DNA of 64,000 nt from Helicobacter_D sp964464895. GTDB taxonomy: Bacteria; Campylobacterota; Campylobacteria; Campylobacterales; Helicobacteraceae. The number at the start of each line of letters is the position of its first letter. Positions within the stretch are counted from its first letter, which is position 1. Location of the stretch: contig CAYXGY010000003.1 of the NCBI GenBank assembly GCA_964464895.1, positions 62,001 to 126,000 on the forward strand, in the 5' to 3' direction. Under the pieces are notes generated by a model. That model saw only the letters and a program-made list of their open reading frames with translations, made no database searches and had not been told where the DNA came from. Made by a program: the position numbers and the translations under genes. Positions 15,551 to 23,537 of the stretch are shown piece after piece.

Positions 15551-16533
15551 TTTAAAAGCTCCAAAAAATCTTGATTGCTTAACCATTGTGTGTTTGTGCC
15601 AGAATCGTAAGAAAACCCGCGCGGCACGAGTTTGCCACTCTCTCCTAAAGCATTGGTGCTAAAGTCTGTAATGAAGCTAAATTGAATCGTAGGGGCGATA
15701 ACATAGTAATCTTTAAATTCATAGGTAATGTGGCTATCATCACTTGGGCACATTGTTTCGTGGATTTTCTCACCCGGACGAATTCCGATGATTTTATGTG
15801 GGAGATTGGGAGCTAAGGCTTTGGCAACCTCTGTCATTTTCATAGAGGGGATTTTAGGGACGAAAGTCTCGCCTCCTTTCATTCGTTCAAAATTTTTCAA
15901 GACAAAATCCACACCTTGTTGCAGGGTAATCATAAAACGTGTCATTTCTGCATCGGTAATGGGCAACTCCTTCGCACCCTCACGAAGGAGTTTTTGGAAA
16001 AATGGCACAACCGAACCGCGCGAGCCAATCACATTGCCATAACGCACGACAGAAAAGCGAGTTTTACGCGTCCCTGCAATGTTATTTGCCGCGACAAAAA
16101 GCTTATCACTTGCTAATTTTGTTGCCCCATAGAGATTAATGGGGTTAGCAGCTTTATCAGTAGAAAGTGCGATGACTTTTGAGATTCCATTGCTAAGGGC
16201 TGCACTAATCACATTTTGCGCCCCATAAATGTTAGTTTTGATACATTCTGTGGGATTATATTCTGCGGCGGGAACTTGTTTGAGTGCCGCGGCGTGGATA
16301 ATGTAATCAATCCCAATCGTTGCCTCTTTGAGCCTGCTTTCATCGCGCACATCGCCTAGAAAATATCGCATACAAGGCGCATTATAAATTTGTGCCATTT
16401 CATATTGTTTGAGCTCATCGCGAGAGAAAATTACGATTTTTTTGGGTTTATATCGCTTGAGGAGTGTTTGGGTATAACATTTGCCAAAACTCCCTGTGCC
16501 ACCAGTGATTAAAATACTCTTGTCATTAAACAT
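15547..16533 (-). CDS. pseB: UDP-GlcNAc 4,6-dehydratase (inverting)
   Basis: The 328-residue short-chain dehydrogenase/reductase starts pseudaminic acid synthesis by converting UDP-GlcNAc to the 4-keto-6-deoxy-L-arabino sugar. It has the NAD(P)-binding GGTGSFG at residues 11-17, the STDKAANP active-site segment followed by YGATK, and VRYGNVIGSRGSVVPFF, all typical of PseB/FlaA1. It leads the pse operon, behind a TATAAT box at 16569-16564. The later genes pseG and pseI are not in this window. Confidence 0.94.
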   Translation of the reverse strand: MFNDKSILITGGTGSFGKCYTQTLLKRYKPKKIVIFSRDELKQYEMAQIYNAPCMRYFLGDVRDESRLKEATIGIDYIIHAAALKQVPAAEYNPTECIKTNIYGAQNVISAALSNGISKVIALSTDKAANPINLYGATKLASDKLFVAANNIAGTRKTRFSVVRYGNVIGSRGSVVPFFQKLLREGAKELPITDAEMTRFMITLQQGVDFVLKNFERMKGGETFVPKIPSMKMTEVAKALAPNLPHKIIGIRPGEKIHETMCPSDDSHITYEFKDYYVIAPTIQFSFITDFSTNALGESGKLVPRGFSYDSGTNTQWLSNQDFLELLK

Positions 16534-16563
16534 TTTGTGCCTTATTTGGTGGAATGAATTATA

Positions 16564-16569
16564 ATTATA
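16564..16569 (-). promoter_or_regulatory. probable -10 box of the pse operon
   Basis: TATAAT on the minus strand (16569-16564), followed by a second overlapping ATAAT, 31-36 bp before the pseB ATG. It lies in the gap between the D12 methyltransferase stop and pseB, so pse genes need not depend on the restriction operon. Confidence 0.5.
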
Positions 16570-16579
16570 GCAATTTCTT

Positions 16580-17596
16580 TTAAACTTTATGCAAAATATG
16601 CAAATATTCTATGGTAGAATCTTGTTTTTGGATTCTATGAGAATCTGCTTTGAAACGTTGGTGTTTTTGTGTAGCAAAGCAATATTTCCCATATTTTTTC
16701 AAAATCTCCGCAATTTGTTCTAAGCTCAACAATCCTTCATCATTGTAGCTTAAGAAAATCCATTCAAAATGCGCGTTTTGGATAAGGGATTCTAGCTCAT
16801 TTGCGACTTTTGCCTTTTTGCACCAATTTGATTTTTCATATTCTCTTAAACCTGTTTTGCCTTTTGGGATAAAGTCATCATAAAGCGCGATGGTGTTTAA
16901 AAGATGATAATTTGCACCATATTCACGCGTATTGTAGGGAGGGTCAAGATAGAGAATATCACCTTCAATTTCTTGAATCAATATATTAGAATCTTTATTA
17001 AACACTAAATGTTCATTTTTATTGCATTCAAAAGTTGCAGGGGTTAGCGTAAGGGACTTTTGTGCAGATTTCTTAAGATGTTTAAGAAATGCCCCATAAA
17101 CAGAAGCGGTATTTGCGACTTTATCAGCAGATTCTAAAAGCGAGGCAAGCAAGAAATAATACTCTTTTGTATTGATGAAATTTGTTTCTTTCCATTCTTG
17201 AATCCTCGTGCGTATTGCATCAATTTTCATTGCATTTTCATCGCTAAAATATTGTCGCTTACTGCCCCCACCAAGTGTATAATGTGTGTAAATTTTGTTT
17301 TTGATAAGCGGAGTTTTTTGTGCGCAATTTAGAATCCCTAATAATTCTTGTGCACGAGATAAATTTCGGTGATTGCCAATATAATTTTGGCTTAAAACAA
17401 AGCTATAATATTCTTTGTCATTACTGATAATTTGCTTCACTTTGTTTTTAAATAGTTTTCCTACGGCTGAAGTTCCAGCAAATATATCACAAAAGATAGA
17501 ATCTTTAAGGGGTTTTGCAGTCGCTTTTTGAAGTGTAGATTCTATGCTTGTTTGCAAAAAAGAGGAGAGTTTAAATTTAGAGCCGATGTAATTCAT
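16580..17596 (-). CDS. D12-class DNA adenine methyltransferase
   Basis: In this 338-residue protein, MNYIGSK begins the D12 class, DIFAGTSAVG (37-46) is the AdoMet-binding motif I and LYLDPPYNTREYGANYH near 216 is catalytic motif IV (DPPY), giving N6-methyladenine. It is last in a four-gene leftward operon, overlapping the nuclease stop as TAATG. With the second methyltransferase at 18961-19758 it suggests a system with an asymmetric target, each enzyme modifying one strand. The target sequence cannot be read from the protein. Confidence 0.85.
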   Translation of the reverse strand: MNYIGSKFKLSSFLQTSIESTLQKATAKPLKDSIFCDIFAGTSAVGKLFKNKVKQIISNDKEYYSFVLSQNYIGNHRNLSRAQELLGILNCAQKTPLIKNKIYTHYTLGGGSKRQYFSDENAMKIDAIRTRIQEWKETNFINTKEYYFLLASLLESADKVANTASVYGAFLKHLKKSAQKSLTLTPATFECNKNEHLVFNKDSNILIQEIEGDILYLDPPYNTREYGANYHLLNTIALYDDFIPKGKTGLREYEKSNWCKKAKVANELESLIQNAHFEWIFLSYNDEGLLSLEQIAEILKKYGKYCFATQKHQRFKADSHRIQKQDSTIEYLHILHKV

Positions 17597-18723
17597 TAAA
17601 AAATCCTGTTAAAAATTATTGAATTGTTTTCAATTTTAAATTCTACATATATAAGAGGTAAAATATTATTTATCTGATTAAAAATTTGTGCTTGTTGATA
17701 AAATTCATTATATATAGGGGATTTTTTATCAATTTCTCTACATATTATCATTGGTTGAATATCAGACGGTCGATTAGGGATATAATACTGCTCCAACCAA
17801 TCAATATAGCGTTGAATCTGCATTAAAATTTCAACATAGACATATGTTGATTTCAGTTCTATGGGTATAATTTTTCTTGGATTTTCAGCAATAGATAGCA
17901 TAATATCAATGCGTTGCATACCAACACCACAACTTATTTCATTTCCCAACCATTCAATTTGTTGATTTTCTAAAATCCCAAACAACTTAGTCGTATAAAT
18001 ATGTTGTAGAATATACGCTTGCAAATGTGCTTCAAATTGATTATTTCTTGAGTATTTATAAATTATTCTAGGCAAAATATTGAATTGTTCTTGTCTCCCG
18101 CTATAATTAAAATAATCAGAAATAGGAACAACCTCTTGTTTATCAGAATTGAAACTAAAACAATTTCCATTAATGTTTTGTTTTGAATTTTTATCCCTAA
18201 TTAGTGAAATGAGTCGTTCGCTCTCATAAATAGTAATCATTGTATTACCACGATTGCCTTTTAATTTTCTATAAATTAGACTCCATAACATTTGATTCGG
18301 GGATCGTATATTTTTGATTTCATCTAACGCTTCCCATTCTGTAACACCTTTAGTATAAACTATTTCTGGTTCAATCAAAGCTCTAAAAGTAAGGGATTTA
18401 TTCAATTCTTTTTTGAGATATTGTTGCTCATCATTATTGTCTAAGAAGAATTTCTCTTTCACTTTAAAAACGCCAAAAAACTTACCCTCTCTAATTCCAC
18501 ATTGAAAATTTTGTTGTAAATAAAAAATTACCAAATCACCAATATTAACTCTTGAAAAATCCGCAATCAAACCCAAGATAGTATTTTCTGTTTGTGTTGC
18601 AAGTTTTGTCGTTTCAGTATTGTTAAAATCAATAACCACATCTCTCATTCCTGTCCCAACAAACATATATTCTAAATGATATTTGAAGGTTATAACATCT
18701 ACAATAAACACATGTGTTGTCAT
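17596..18723 (-). CDS. restriction endonuclease with PUA/EVE-like and PD-(D/E)XK domains
   Basis: The 375-residue protein has two parts. Residues 1-180 look like a PUA/EVE-type fold (NIGDLVIFYL at 60-69, KFFGVFKVKEKFF at 81-93, RALIEPE at 114-120). Such domains read modified or flipped bases. Residues 225-310 carry a PD-(D/E)XK nuclease core: E231, D273 in RIDIML, E289-x-K291 in IELKS and Q302 in QIQRYIDW, as in NucS/DUF91-like nucleases. It overlaps both operon neighbours as TAATG. Standing between two methyltransferases, it is the presumed restriction enzyme. Whether the N-terminal domain senses methylation or only reads sequence is open. Confidence 0.65.
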   Translation of the reverse strand: MTTHVFIVDVITFKYHLEYMFVGTGMRDVVIDFNNTETTKLATQTENTILGLIADFSRVNIGDLVIFYLQQNFQCGIREGKFFGVFKVKEKFFLDNNDEQQYLKKELNKSLTFRALIEPEIVYTKGVTEWEALDEIKNIRSPNQMLWSLIYRKLKGNRGNTMITIYESERLISLIRDKNSKQNINGNCFSFNSDKQEVVPISDYFNYSGRQEQFNILPRIIYKYSRNNQFEAHLQAYILQHIYTTKLFGILENQQIEWLGNEISCGVGMQRIDIMLSIAENPRKIIPIELKSTYVYVEILMQIQRYIDWLEQYYIPNRPSDIQPMIICREIDKKSPIYNEFYQQAQIFNQINNILPLIYVEFKIENNSIIFNRIF

Positions 18724-18959
18724 TATTTCTCCTCCTTTAGTCGTCTATGTGTTGTTTGTTTTTGACATTTATTACACCACTTCTTCACACCATAAGAGTA
18801 TGTTTGTGTTGCCTCTTCTGAATTATTATCAAATTCACAGCCATCTTTTGCCAAATCTCTAATAATCGCAGCATGTTGGCTAGAGTTTCCCAAATCACAA
18901 ATAGCACAATGCCATTCGTTATCTTTTAAAATATTCAAGAAATTATCTTTTTTGCTCAC
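18723..18959 (-). CDS. small Cys-rich protein of the restriction operon
   Basis: The start is best placed at GTG 18959, four bases after the upstream methyltransferase stop, with GGGG about 8 nt upstream, giving 78 residues. The longer ATG at 19016 would overlap the methyltransferase by 56 nt. It has WHCAICDLGNSSQHAAIIRDL, with a helix-turn-helix-like SSQ-AAIIRDL, and a second WCNKCQK, so two CxxC pairs could bind zinc. Its stop overlaps the nuclease ATG. It could be a DNA-binding subunit or regulator of the nuclease. I do not recognise a characterised homologue. Confidence 0.6.
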   Translation of the reverse strand: MSKKDNFLNILKDNEWHCAICDLGNSSQHAAIIRDLAKDGCEFDNNSEEATQTYSYGVKKWCNKCQKQTTHRRLKEEK

Positions 18960-18960
18960 C

Positions 18961-19758
18961 TCAAAACCCCTTCTTAAATACAAAAATATATTCATGTTTA
19001 AACAAATAGTAATCACTGCTTATTGCGCGATATTGCCAAATATTTTGTGTTTTTAGCTTTCCGCGATTTCCCTCTATATTTTTTACCACTATTCCTTTCA
19101 GTTTCACATTGAAATTTCTTTTAATACTATCCATTACATAGAATCCCAAAGGCTTCACTTCGCTTTGTTGATACACATCGCCAATCACGACTGCAAAATA
19201 GCGTCCAATATCTAGGAATTTTATCACATTTTGAGTGCTTCTTACAAAGGCTTGGACAAAATCCGTAAGAGTATCTAAACGACTTAAATCCTTTGGATTT
19301 TTACTAAAGAGGACAATATCCATATAAGGAGGGTGCAATATCACAAACTGCACACTTTTGCCATTCAAAGCCTTCAATGCCTCTTGCATAAAGCAATCCA
19401 CGCTAAAAGAATCTGTATTATCGCAGAATCCAAAATAATATGCACTAGAGTGATTTTTCTCTCCCATTTGCGATTTGACATATTCTAAGATTTTAGGATT
19501 TATATCCATACCAATACACTTGCGCCCCAAACTTTGAGCTTCATAGAGGCTCGTGCCACTTCCCAAAAAAGCATCAAGCACGATTTCGCCTCTTTTGGTA
19601 TAGCGCGAAAACAATTCACGCGGAATCTGCGGGATAAAATTACCATGATAAACATTCTTATGCTTACCGCTTTTATCCCTCTGTGGGATTATCCACAGGC
19701 TATCTACATTGATATTAGCATTTTTCCAATTTTTTAAGTCAATCTCATTGTAGCGCAT
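18961..19758 (-). CDS. DNA methyltransferase (N4-cytosine/N6-adenine class)
   Basis: In this 265-residue protein, VLDAFLGSGTS (60-70) is motif I, followed by LGRKCIGMDINP. ILHPPYMDIVLFS (140-152) is motif IV with HPPY in place of S/DPPY. Motif I precedes motif IV, a permuted order relative to common beta-class enzymes. It is first in the operon that continues with the Cys-rich protein, nuclease and D12 methyltransferase. HPPY or SPPY motifs occur in N4-cytosine enzymes but also in some N6-adenine ones, so the modified base is not settled. Confidence 0.78.
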   Translation of the reverse strand: MRYNEIDLKNWKNANINVDSLWIIPQRDKSGKHKNVYHGNFIPQIPRELFSRYTKRGEIVLDAFLGSGTSLYEAQSLGRKCIGMDINPKILEYVKSQMGEKNHSSAYYFGFCDNTDSFSVDCFMQEALKALNGKSVQFVILHPPYMDIVLFSKNPKDLSRLDTLTDFVQAFVRSTQNVIKFLDIGRYFAVVIGDVYQQSEVKPLGFYVMDSIKRNFNVKLKGIVVKNIEGNRGKLKTQNIWQYRAISSDYYLFKHEYIFVFKKGF

Positions 19759-19788
19759 TGTTCCTAACTTTGCTCAATTATAGATTCT

Positions 19789-21120
19789 CTACTCCCCAAA
19801 TACCCTCTTAAATATCGCCTCTACATTTTTCGTATAGTAGCTAAACTCAAAGCATTCTTGGATTGCTTCCTTGCCGATTAGCCCTACAAGCTCGGAATCT
19901 GCTAACAAATATTGCAGATATAAACTTTCTCCTTGCGCATTCACCGCCGCTTTGCCCTCTTGCAAATCCGCCCAAACTTTCATCGCATTGCGTTGCACGA
20001 CTTTGTAGGCATTTTCACGGCTCACACCCTTTTTGGGAAGCTCCAATAAAATGCGTTGGGAGAAGACAAGCCCACCGGTTAAATTAAGATTTTTCATCAT
20101 ATTTTTAGGATACACGACAAGTTTTTCTATCAAACCACTCAAGCGAGTGAGCATAAAATCCGTAGTGATGAAGCTATCGGGCAGGATAAATCGCTCCACA
20201 CTAGAATGACTAATGTCGCGCTCGTGCCAAAGGGCGACATTCTCCATCGCAGGAAACGCGAAAGAGCGAATCACGCGACAAAGTCCTGTGATATTCTCGC
20301 TTAACACGGGATTGCGCTTGTGGGGCATTGCACTACTTCCCTTTTGTCCCTCACTGAAGTATTCCTCCGCCTCATACACTTCCGTGCGCTGCAAATGCCG
20401 AATCTCTACGGCAATTTTTTCACAACTGCTTGCAAGCAATGCCAAATCACTCATCAATCTTGCATAACGGTCTCTTTGAATGACTTGATTGCTTGCGGGA
20501 GCGGCTTTTAACCCAAGATTCTCGCATACGAGCTCCTCTAGTTCAATGGGCGTGTGTGCGAGATTCCCCATTGCGCCACTAAGTTGCCCTACGGAAATCA
20601 CTTCCAAAGTCGCTTCCAATGCCTTTAAATGTCTCCCTATTTCGTCATACCAAATTGCACAAACAAGCCCAAAGGTAATGGGTTCGCCGTGGATTCCGTG
20701 ACTACGTCCTACCATTAGAGTATTTTTGTGTTCCATTGCACGCACTTTAATTACTTCGCGCAAGTGCTTTACATCTCGAATAATGATTTTCAAAGAATCC
20801 CGCATTTGCAATGCCACCGCAGTATCAATACAATCACTAGAAGTAATACCATAGTGAAACCAGCGCGATTCTTCTCCCAAAGATTCCGCTACACTTGTAG
20901 TAAAGGCAATTAAATCGTGTTTAGTAATGGCTTCAATTGCATCAATCCTTGCAATATCAAACTTCGCATTTTTGCAAATTTTCTCGCAATCAGCATCAGG
21001 GATTAACCCAAGTTTATTCCAACCTTTCACGAGTGCCTTTTCTACTTCTAACCAAGCAGAATATTTTGCGTTCAAGTCCCAAAGTTTTTTCATCTCTTCG
21101 CGCGCGTATCTCTCTACCAT
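19789..21120 (-). CDS. purB: adenylosuccinate lyase
   Basis: The 443-residue fumarase/aspartase-superfamily enzyme catalyses two steps of purine synthesis, cleaving SAICAR and adenylosuccinate with release of fumarate. The signature GSSAMPHKRNP is present, along with TSSDCIDTAVALQM and RSHGIHGEPITFG. A good TAAGGAG precedes ATG 21120. It sits between two restriction-modification operons, all on the same strand, and looks intact. Confidence 0.95.
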   Translation of the reverse strand: MVERYAREEMKKLWDLNAKYSAWLEVEKALVKGWNKLGLIPDADCEKICKNAKFDIARIDAIEAITKHDLIAFTTSVAESLGEESRWFHYGITSSDCIDTAVALQMRDSLKIIIRDVKHLREVIKVRAMEHKNTLMVGRSHGIHGEPITFGLVCAIWYDEIGRHLKALEATLEVISVGQLSGAMGNLAHTPIELEELVCENLGLKAAPASNQVIQRDRYARLMSDLALLASSCEKIAVEIRHLQRTEVYEAEEYFSEGQKGSSAMPHKRNPVLSENITGLCRVIRSFAFPAMENVALWHERDISHSSVERFILPDSFITTDFMLTRLSGLIEKLVVYPKNMMKNLNLTGGLVFSQRILLELPKKGVSRENAYKVVQRNAMKVWADLQEGKAAVNAQGESLYLQYLLADSELVGLIGKEAIQECFEFSYYTKNVEAIFKRVFGE

Positions 21121-21200
21121 AATTGTCTCCTTAAAATGAAATGAATCTTAACAATTTCTTGCCCTAAATTCAAGCTTGAATGCAAATCCCTATACGCAAA

Positions 21201-21229
21201 TTGTAAAAATTGCTTTTCAAAATTTTACA
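21201..21229. terminator. hairpin between restriction operon and purB
   Basis: TTGTAAAA (21201-21208) pairs with TTTTACAA (21222-21229). The AT-rich 8-bp stem, with A and T runs on both sides, lies downstream of the leftward restriction operon and upstream of purB. It is a possible weak terminator, with no GC-rich stem. Confidence 0.3.
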
Positions 21230-21263
21230 AAGAAAATCTTTGGAAAAATCAATAAATTATTGC

Positions 21264-21350
21264 TTACCTTTTCACCTCTTTCCTTTTAATGACTTTCTCT
21301 CGCGTAGAGCTATTTTTAAGAATCTCTGTGTGTTTGTTTTTAATGTCCAT
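21264..21350 (-). CDS. possible very short ORF after the broken endonuclease
   Basis: ATG 21350 to TAA 21264 gives 28 residues rich in Lys and Glu (MDIKNKHTEILKNSSTREKV and a short basic end). It begins 3 bases after the endonuclease stop but has no clear ribosome-binding site. It may be a chance frame or a remnant; no function is proposed. Confidence 0.2.
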   Translation of the reverse strand: MDIKNKHTEILKNSSTREKVIKRKEVKR

Positions 21351-21353
21351 TAA

Positions 21354-21865
21354 TTAATCTTTCCCTTGCTCTTGCACATTCCAATCAGGAAAATTGCCAT
21401 TTTCTGCATTCAAATAATCCTCTACGCAACACTGCTCAATAAGCTTATAAGAAATATAGGCATTTTTTATCTTTTTAGTGCCAAAAGTCCCTTGATGTTC
21501 TTCTCAAAATTCTCTTGGTAAATCATATAAAACTCTATTTTTGCACCGCTTAGAATCGTATGATAGAGGAAATACCATATCCCAAAACTTCGTATGCTCG
21601 GTCGCCCCTTTATGCCACCATCTCGGTAGATAGATAAGGTATTTTTGATTCCGCCCTCACTCTGACTTCCCCCAATCTTTTTAATCTCGCCATTAACGAC
21701 AATCAAATAAACCCTCGCAATATTTTCGCTGAGAATCTTTTGGGGCAAATCTTTACCCTTTTCATCTTTCAAGTCTTTAAGATAATTAAAATTTAATTTC
21801 GTGCTTCCCTCTACAAACTCCACATCGGCAATCTTAAAGGCAGTTTTGACCTCTGATATTTTCAT
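21354..21865 (-). pseudogene. small type II restriction endonuclease, frameshifted
   Basis: From ATG 21865, two bases after the upstream methyltransferase stop, 132 codons are open (MKISEVKTAFK onward) before TAA at 21467. Another frame then continues (GTKKIKNAYISYKL to QEQGKD) to TAA at 21354-21356. Adding one T to the four-T run at 21486-21483 would join them into one 170-residue protein, a compact type II nuclease size. The part around RVYLIVVNGEIKKIGGS recalls a GIY-YIG fold, which is tentative. The break would leave modification without cutting, unless it is a sequencing error. Confidence 0.65.
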
Positions 21866-21866
21866 T

Positions 21867-22760
21867 TCAAAAATCTCCAAATAATGATTGTTGAGCATGT
21901 TGTGTATCACATACTTGTGCTACTGCATAATTTTTAACTAATGATTCTTTTATGGCATTTCTGTTGTTTTCACTTGCACCCAAATGATAGAAATGTTCAA
22001 TTATATCAATATTAAACTGCCCCCATAATGTCGATATATAAATATTCTGCCTATATTGATTGCTATGCCATGTAGATAACATAAATTTTGCTCGTGTTTT
22101 AGACAAAATATCATAAAGTGCTTGTTCTTTATCCTCACTCCAAGCATTAAAATAATCCGAATGTCTATCAATGTACGGCGGGTCGCAATAGATAAAATCG
22201 TCTTGTTTGGCAAGTTTTAAACTATCTATAAAATCACAGACTCTAAATTCATAATCATTGGTTTTTAGCAATTGACTAACCCACTCAATTTGGTTTGTAA
22301 TTTTTGTAATATAGCCCTGTGAAAATCTATTTTCTTTCTTACAAAAAGGCACGTTAAATCCCCCCTTTGCATTAAAGCGCATAAGCCCATTAAAGCAGCT
22401 ACGATTTAAAAATAAAAAATCAAAAGAGTTGTGTGTTTTGTTGAACCTTTCTCGTATTCTAAGATAATGTTCTTGTCCATATTTTTGCAGATTAGAACCC
22501 TCTTCACCGAGATAGTTTCTCATAGAATTTTTAGTGATAATTCCATTTTGAATATTTTGATAAAACTCGATAATATGTGGATTATTATCACTAAATATAG
22601 CCCTTTTGGGGGCAATATTGAATCCTACAACACCACTTCCCATGAATGGCTCAAAATAAATGCCATTGTTTTTATCCCATTGTAAAAGTTTTTTAATGTC
22701 TGTAACAAGCTTACTCTTGATACCTTGAATTTTAAGTGGAGGAATAAATACCTTATTCAT
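21867..22760 (-). CDS. EcoRV-type D12 adenine methyltransferase
   Basis: This 297-residue protein starts MNKVFIPPLKIQGIKSKL and has EPFMGSG (37-43), FLNRSCFNGLMRFN, GGFNVPFCKK and the catalytic YCDPPYIDRH near 193. The collinear similarity to M.EcoRV, as I recall that sequence, is strong, so modification of GATATC is predicted. ATG 22760 is preferred over an upstream in-frame ATG at 22778 because AGGGG lies just before it and the N-terminus then matches the family. It overlaps the EcoRV-like nuclease by 8 nt. Confidence 0.85.
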   Translation of the reverse strand: MNKVFIPPLKIQGIKSKLVTDIKKLLQWDKNNGIYFEPFMGSGVVGFNIAPKRAIFSDNNPHIIEFYQNIQNGIITKNSMRNYLGEEGSNLQKYGQEHYLRIRERFNKTHNSFDFLFLNRSCFNGLMRFNAKGGFNVPFCKKENRFSQGYITKITNQIEWVSQLLKTNDYEFRVCDFIDSLKLAKQDDFIYCDPPYIDRHSDYFNAWSEDKEQALYDILSKTRAKFMLSTWHSNQYRQNIYISTLWGQFNIDIIEHFYHLGASENNRNAIKESLVKNYAVAQVCDTQHAQQSLFGDF

Positions 22761-23535
22761 ATTTGCCCCTATATGCAAGATACTCTTTAAGTTTGGTAAT
22801 TTTCTTTATATTTCCTTTGACATCTGCAATACTGATTTGCCCATAGTTAATCCAATAATCATCAAAAATCTCTTCACCCAATCCAGCAAAAATACCTTTT
22901 TCATTAAGAATATCGTTAATATTTTTAATACTCCCTATGTTTGCTGTATTTCCACTGCCGCTAGAATCGCTCGCGATTTTGTATTTTTCAACAAAAAATA
23001 AGTCGAGATTTTTAATAACAGATTGAATAGTTTTTAAGTCTTGTAATGTATATCTTTGTAATTCATTCATAATAACTCTGTCATAAATTATACCCAAACA
23101 GAAATGCCCCAAATACTCTTTATAGGGGAATTGAATATTTTTATTAGATTCTCTGTTCTTAAAATATTCTCCATGAGAACCCAATGTAAAGCCATTGCAA
23201 AGCGTAGGATTATTTTCAATACGGTAGGTTGTTTTTAAATCTACCGCAAATTTGATATGGGAATCTATTTTTGAAATAAACGATAAATCAGGATAATAAT
23301 TTTGATGATTTGGTAAAACAATATCGAAATTATATTGAATAGCAAAGTCTTGTATAAATGGAAAGATATGAATTTCCAAAATTTTAGAAATAATTTTAGT
23401 ATCATTAGAGATACTAAAAATTGTTTTATCGCTATCAATAAAACCCTTAATTTTCCATTCGTCTTTTTCGCAAATTCTATCTTTTAAAGTGTTAAGGAAT
23501 ATTCTAAAATTCTCTTTAAATGTTTGTTTATCCAT
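22753..23535 (-). CDS. EcoRV-like type II restriction endonuclease
   Basis: The 260-residue protein is collinear with EcoRV. NHQNYYPDLSF (D83) and KFAVDLKTTYR (D99, K101) supply the PD...DxK catalytic centre. SGSGNTANIGSI at 192-203 matches the recognition loop that contacts GATATC, and EIFDDYWINYGQIS follows. AAGGAG precedes ATG 23535; the frame extends to a GTG at 23541. All catalytic and recognition residues visible in EcoRV appear conserved, so it looks active. It lies directly upstream of its methyltransferase and overlaps the D12 methyltransferase frame end. Confidence 0.87.
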   Translation of the reverse strand: MDKQTFKENFRIFLNTLKDRICEKDEWKIKGFIDSDKTIFSISNDTKIISKILEIHIFPFIQDFAIQYNFDIVLPNHQNYYPDLSFISKIDSHIKFAVDLKTTYRIENNPTLCNGFTLGSHGEYFKNRESNKNIQFPYKEYLGHFCLGIIYDRVIMNELQRYTLQDLKTIQSVIKNLDLFFVEKYKIASDSSGSGNTANIGSIKNINDILNEKGIFAGLGEEIFDDYWINYGQISIADVKGNIKKITKLKEYLAYRGKYE

Positions 23536-23537
23536 TC

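Noticed and set aside
16580..19758. Naming the first restriction operon an MboII/HpyAII-type (GAAGA) system
   Set aside because: Two methyltransferases around a nuclease fit that layout, but sequence identity could not be confirmed without a search.
21354..21865. Naming the broken nuclease Hpy188I on the basis of its restored length of 170 residues
   Set aside because: Length and a loose GIY-YIG resemblance are not enough, and the expected catalytic residues could not be lined up.
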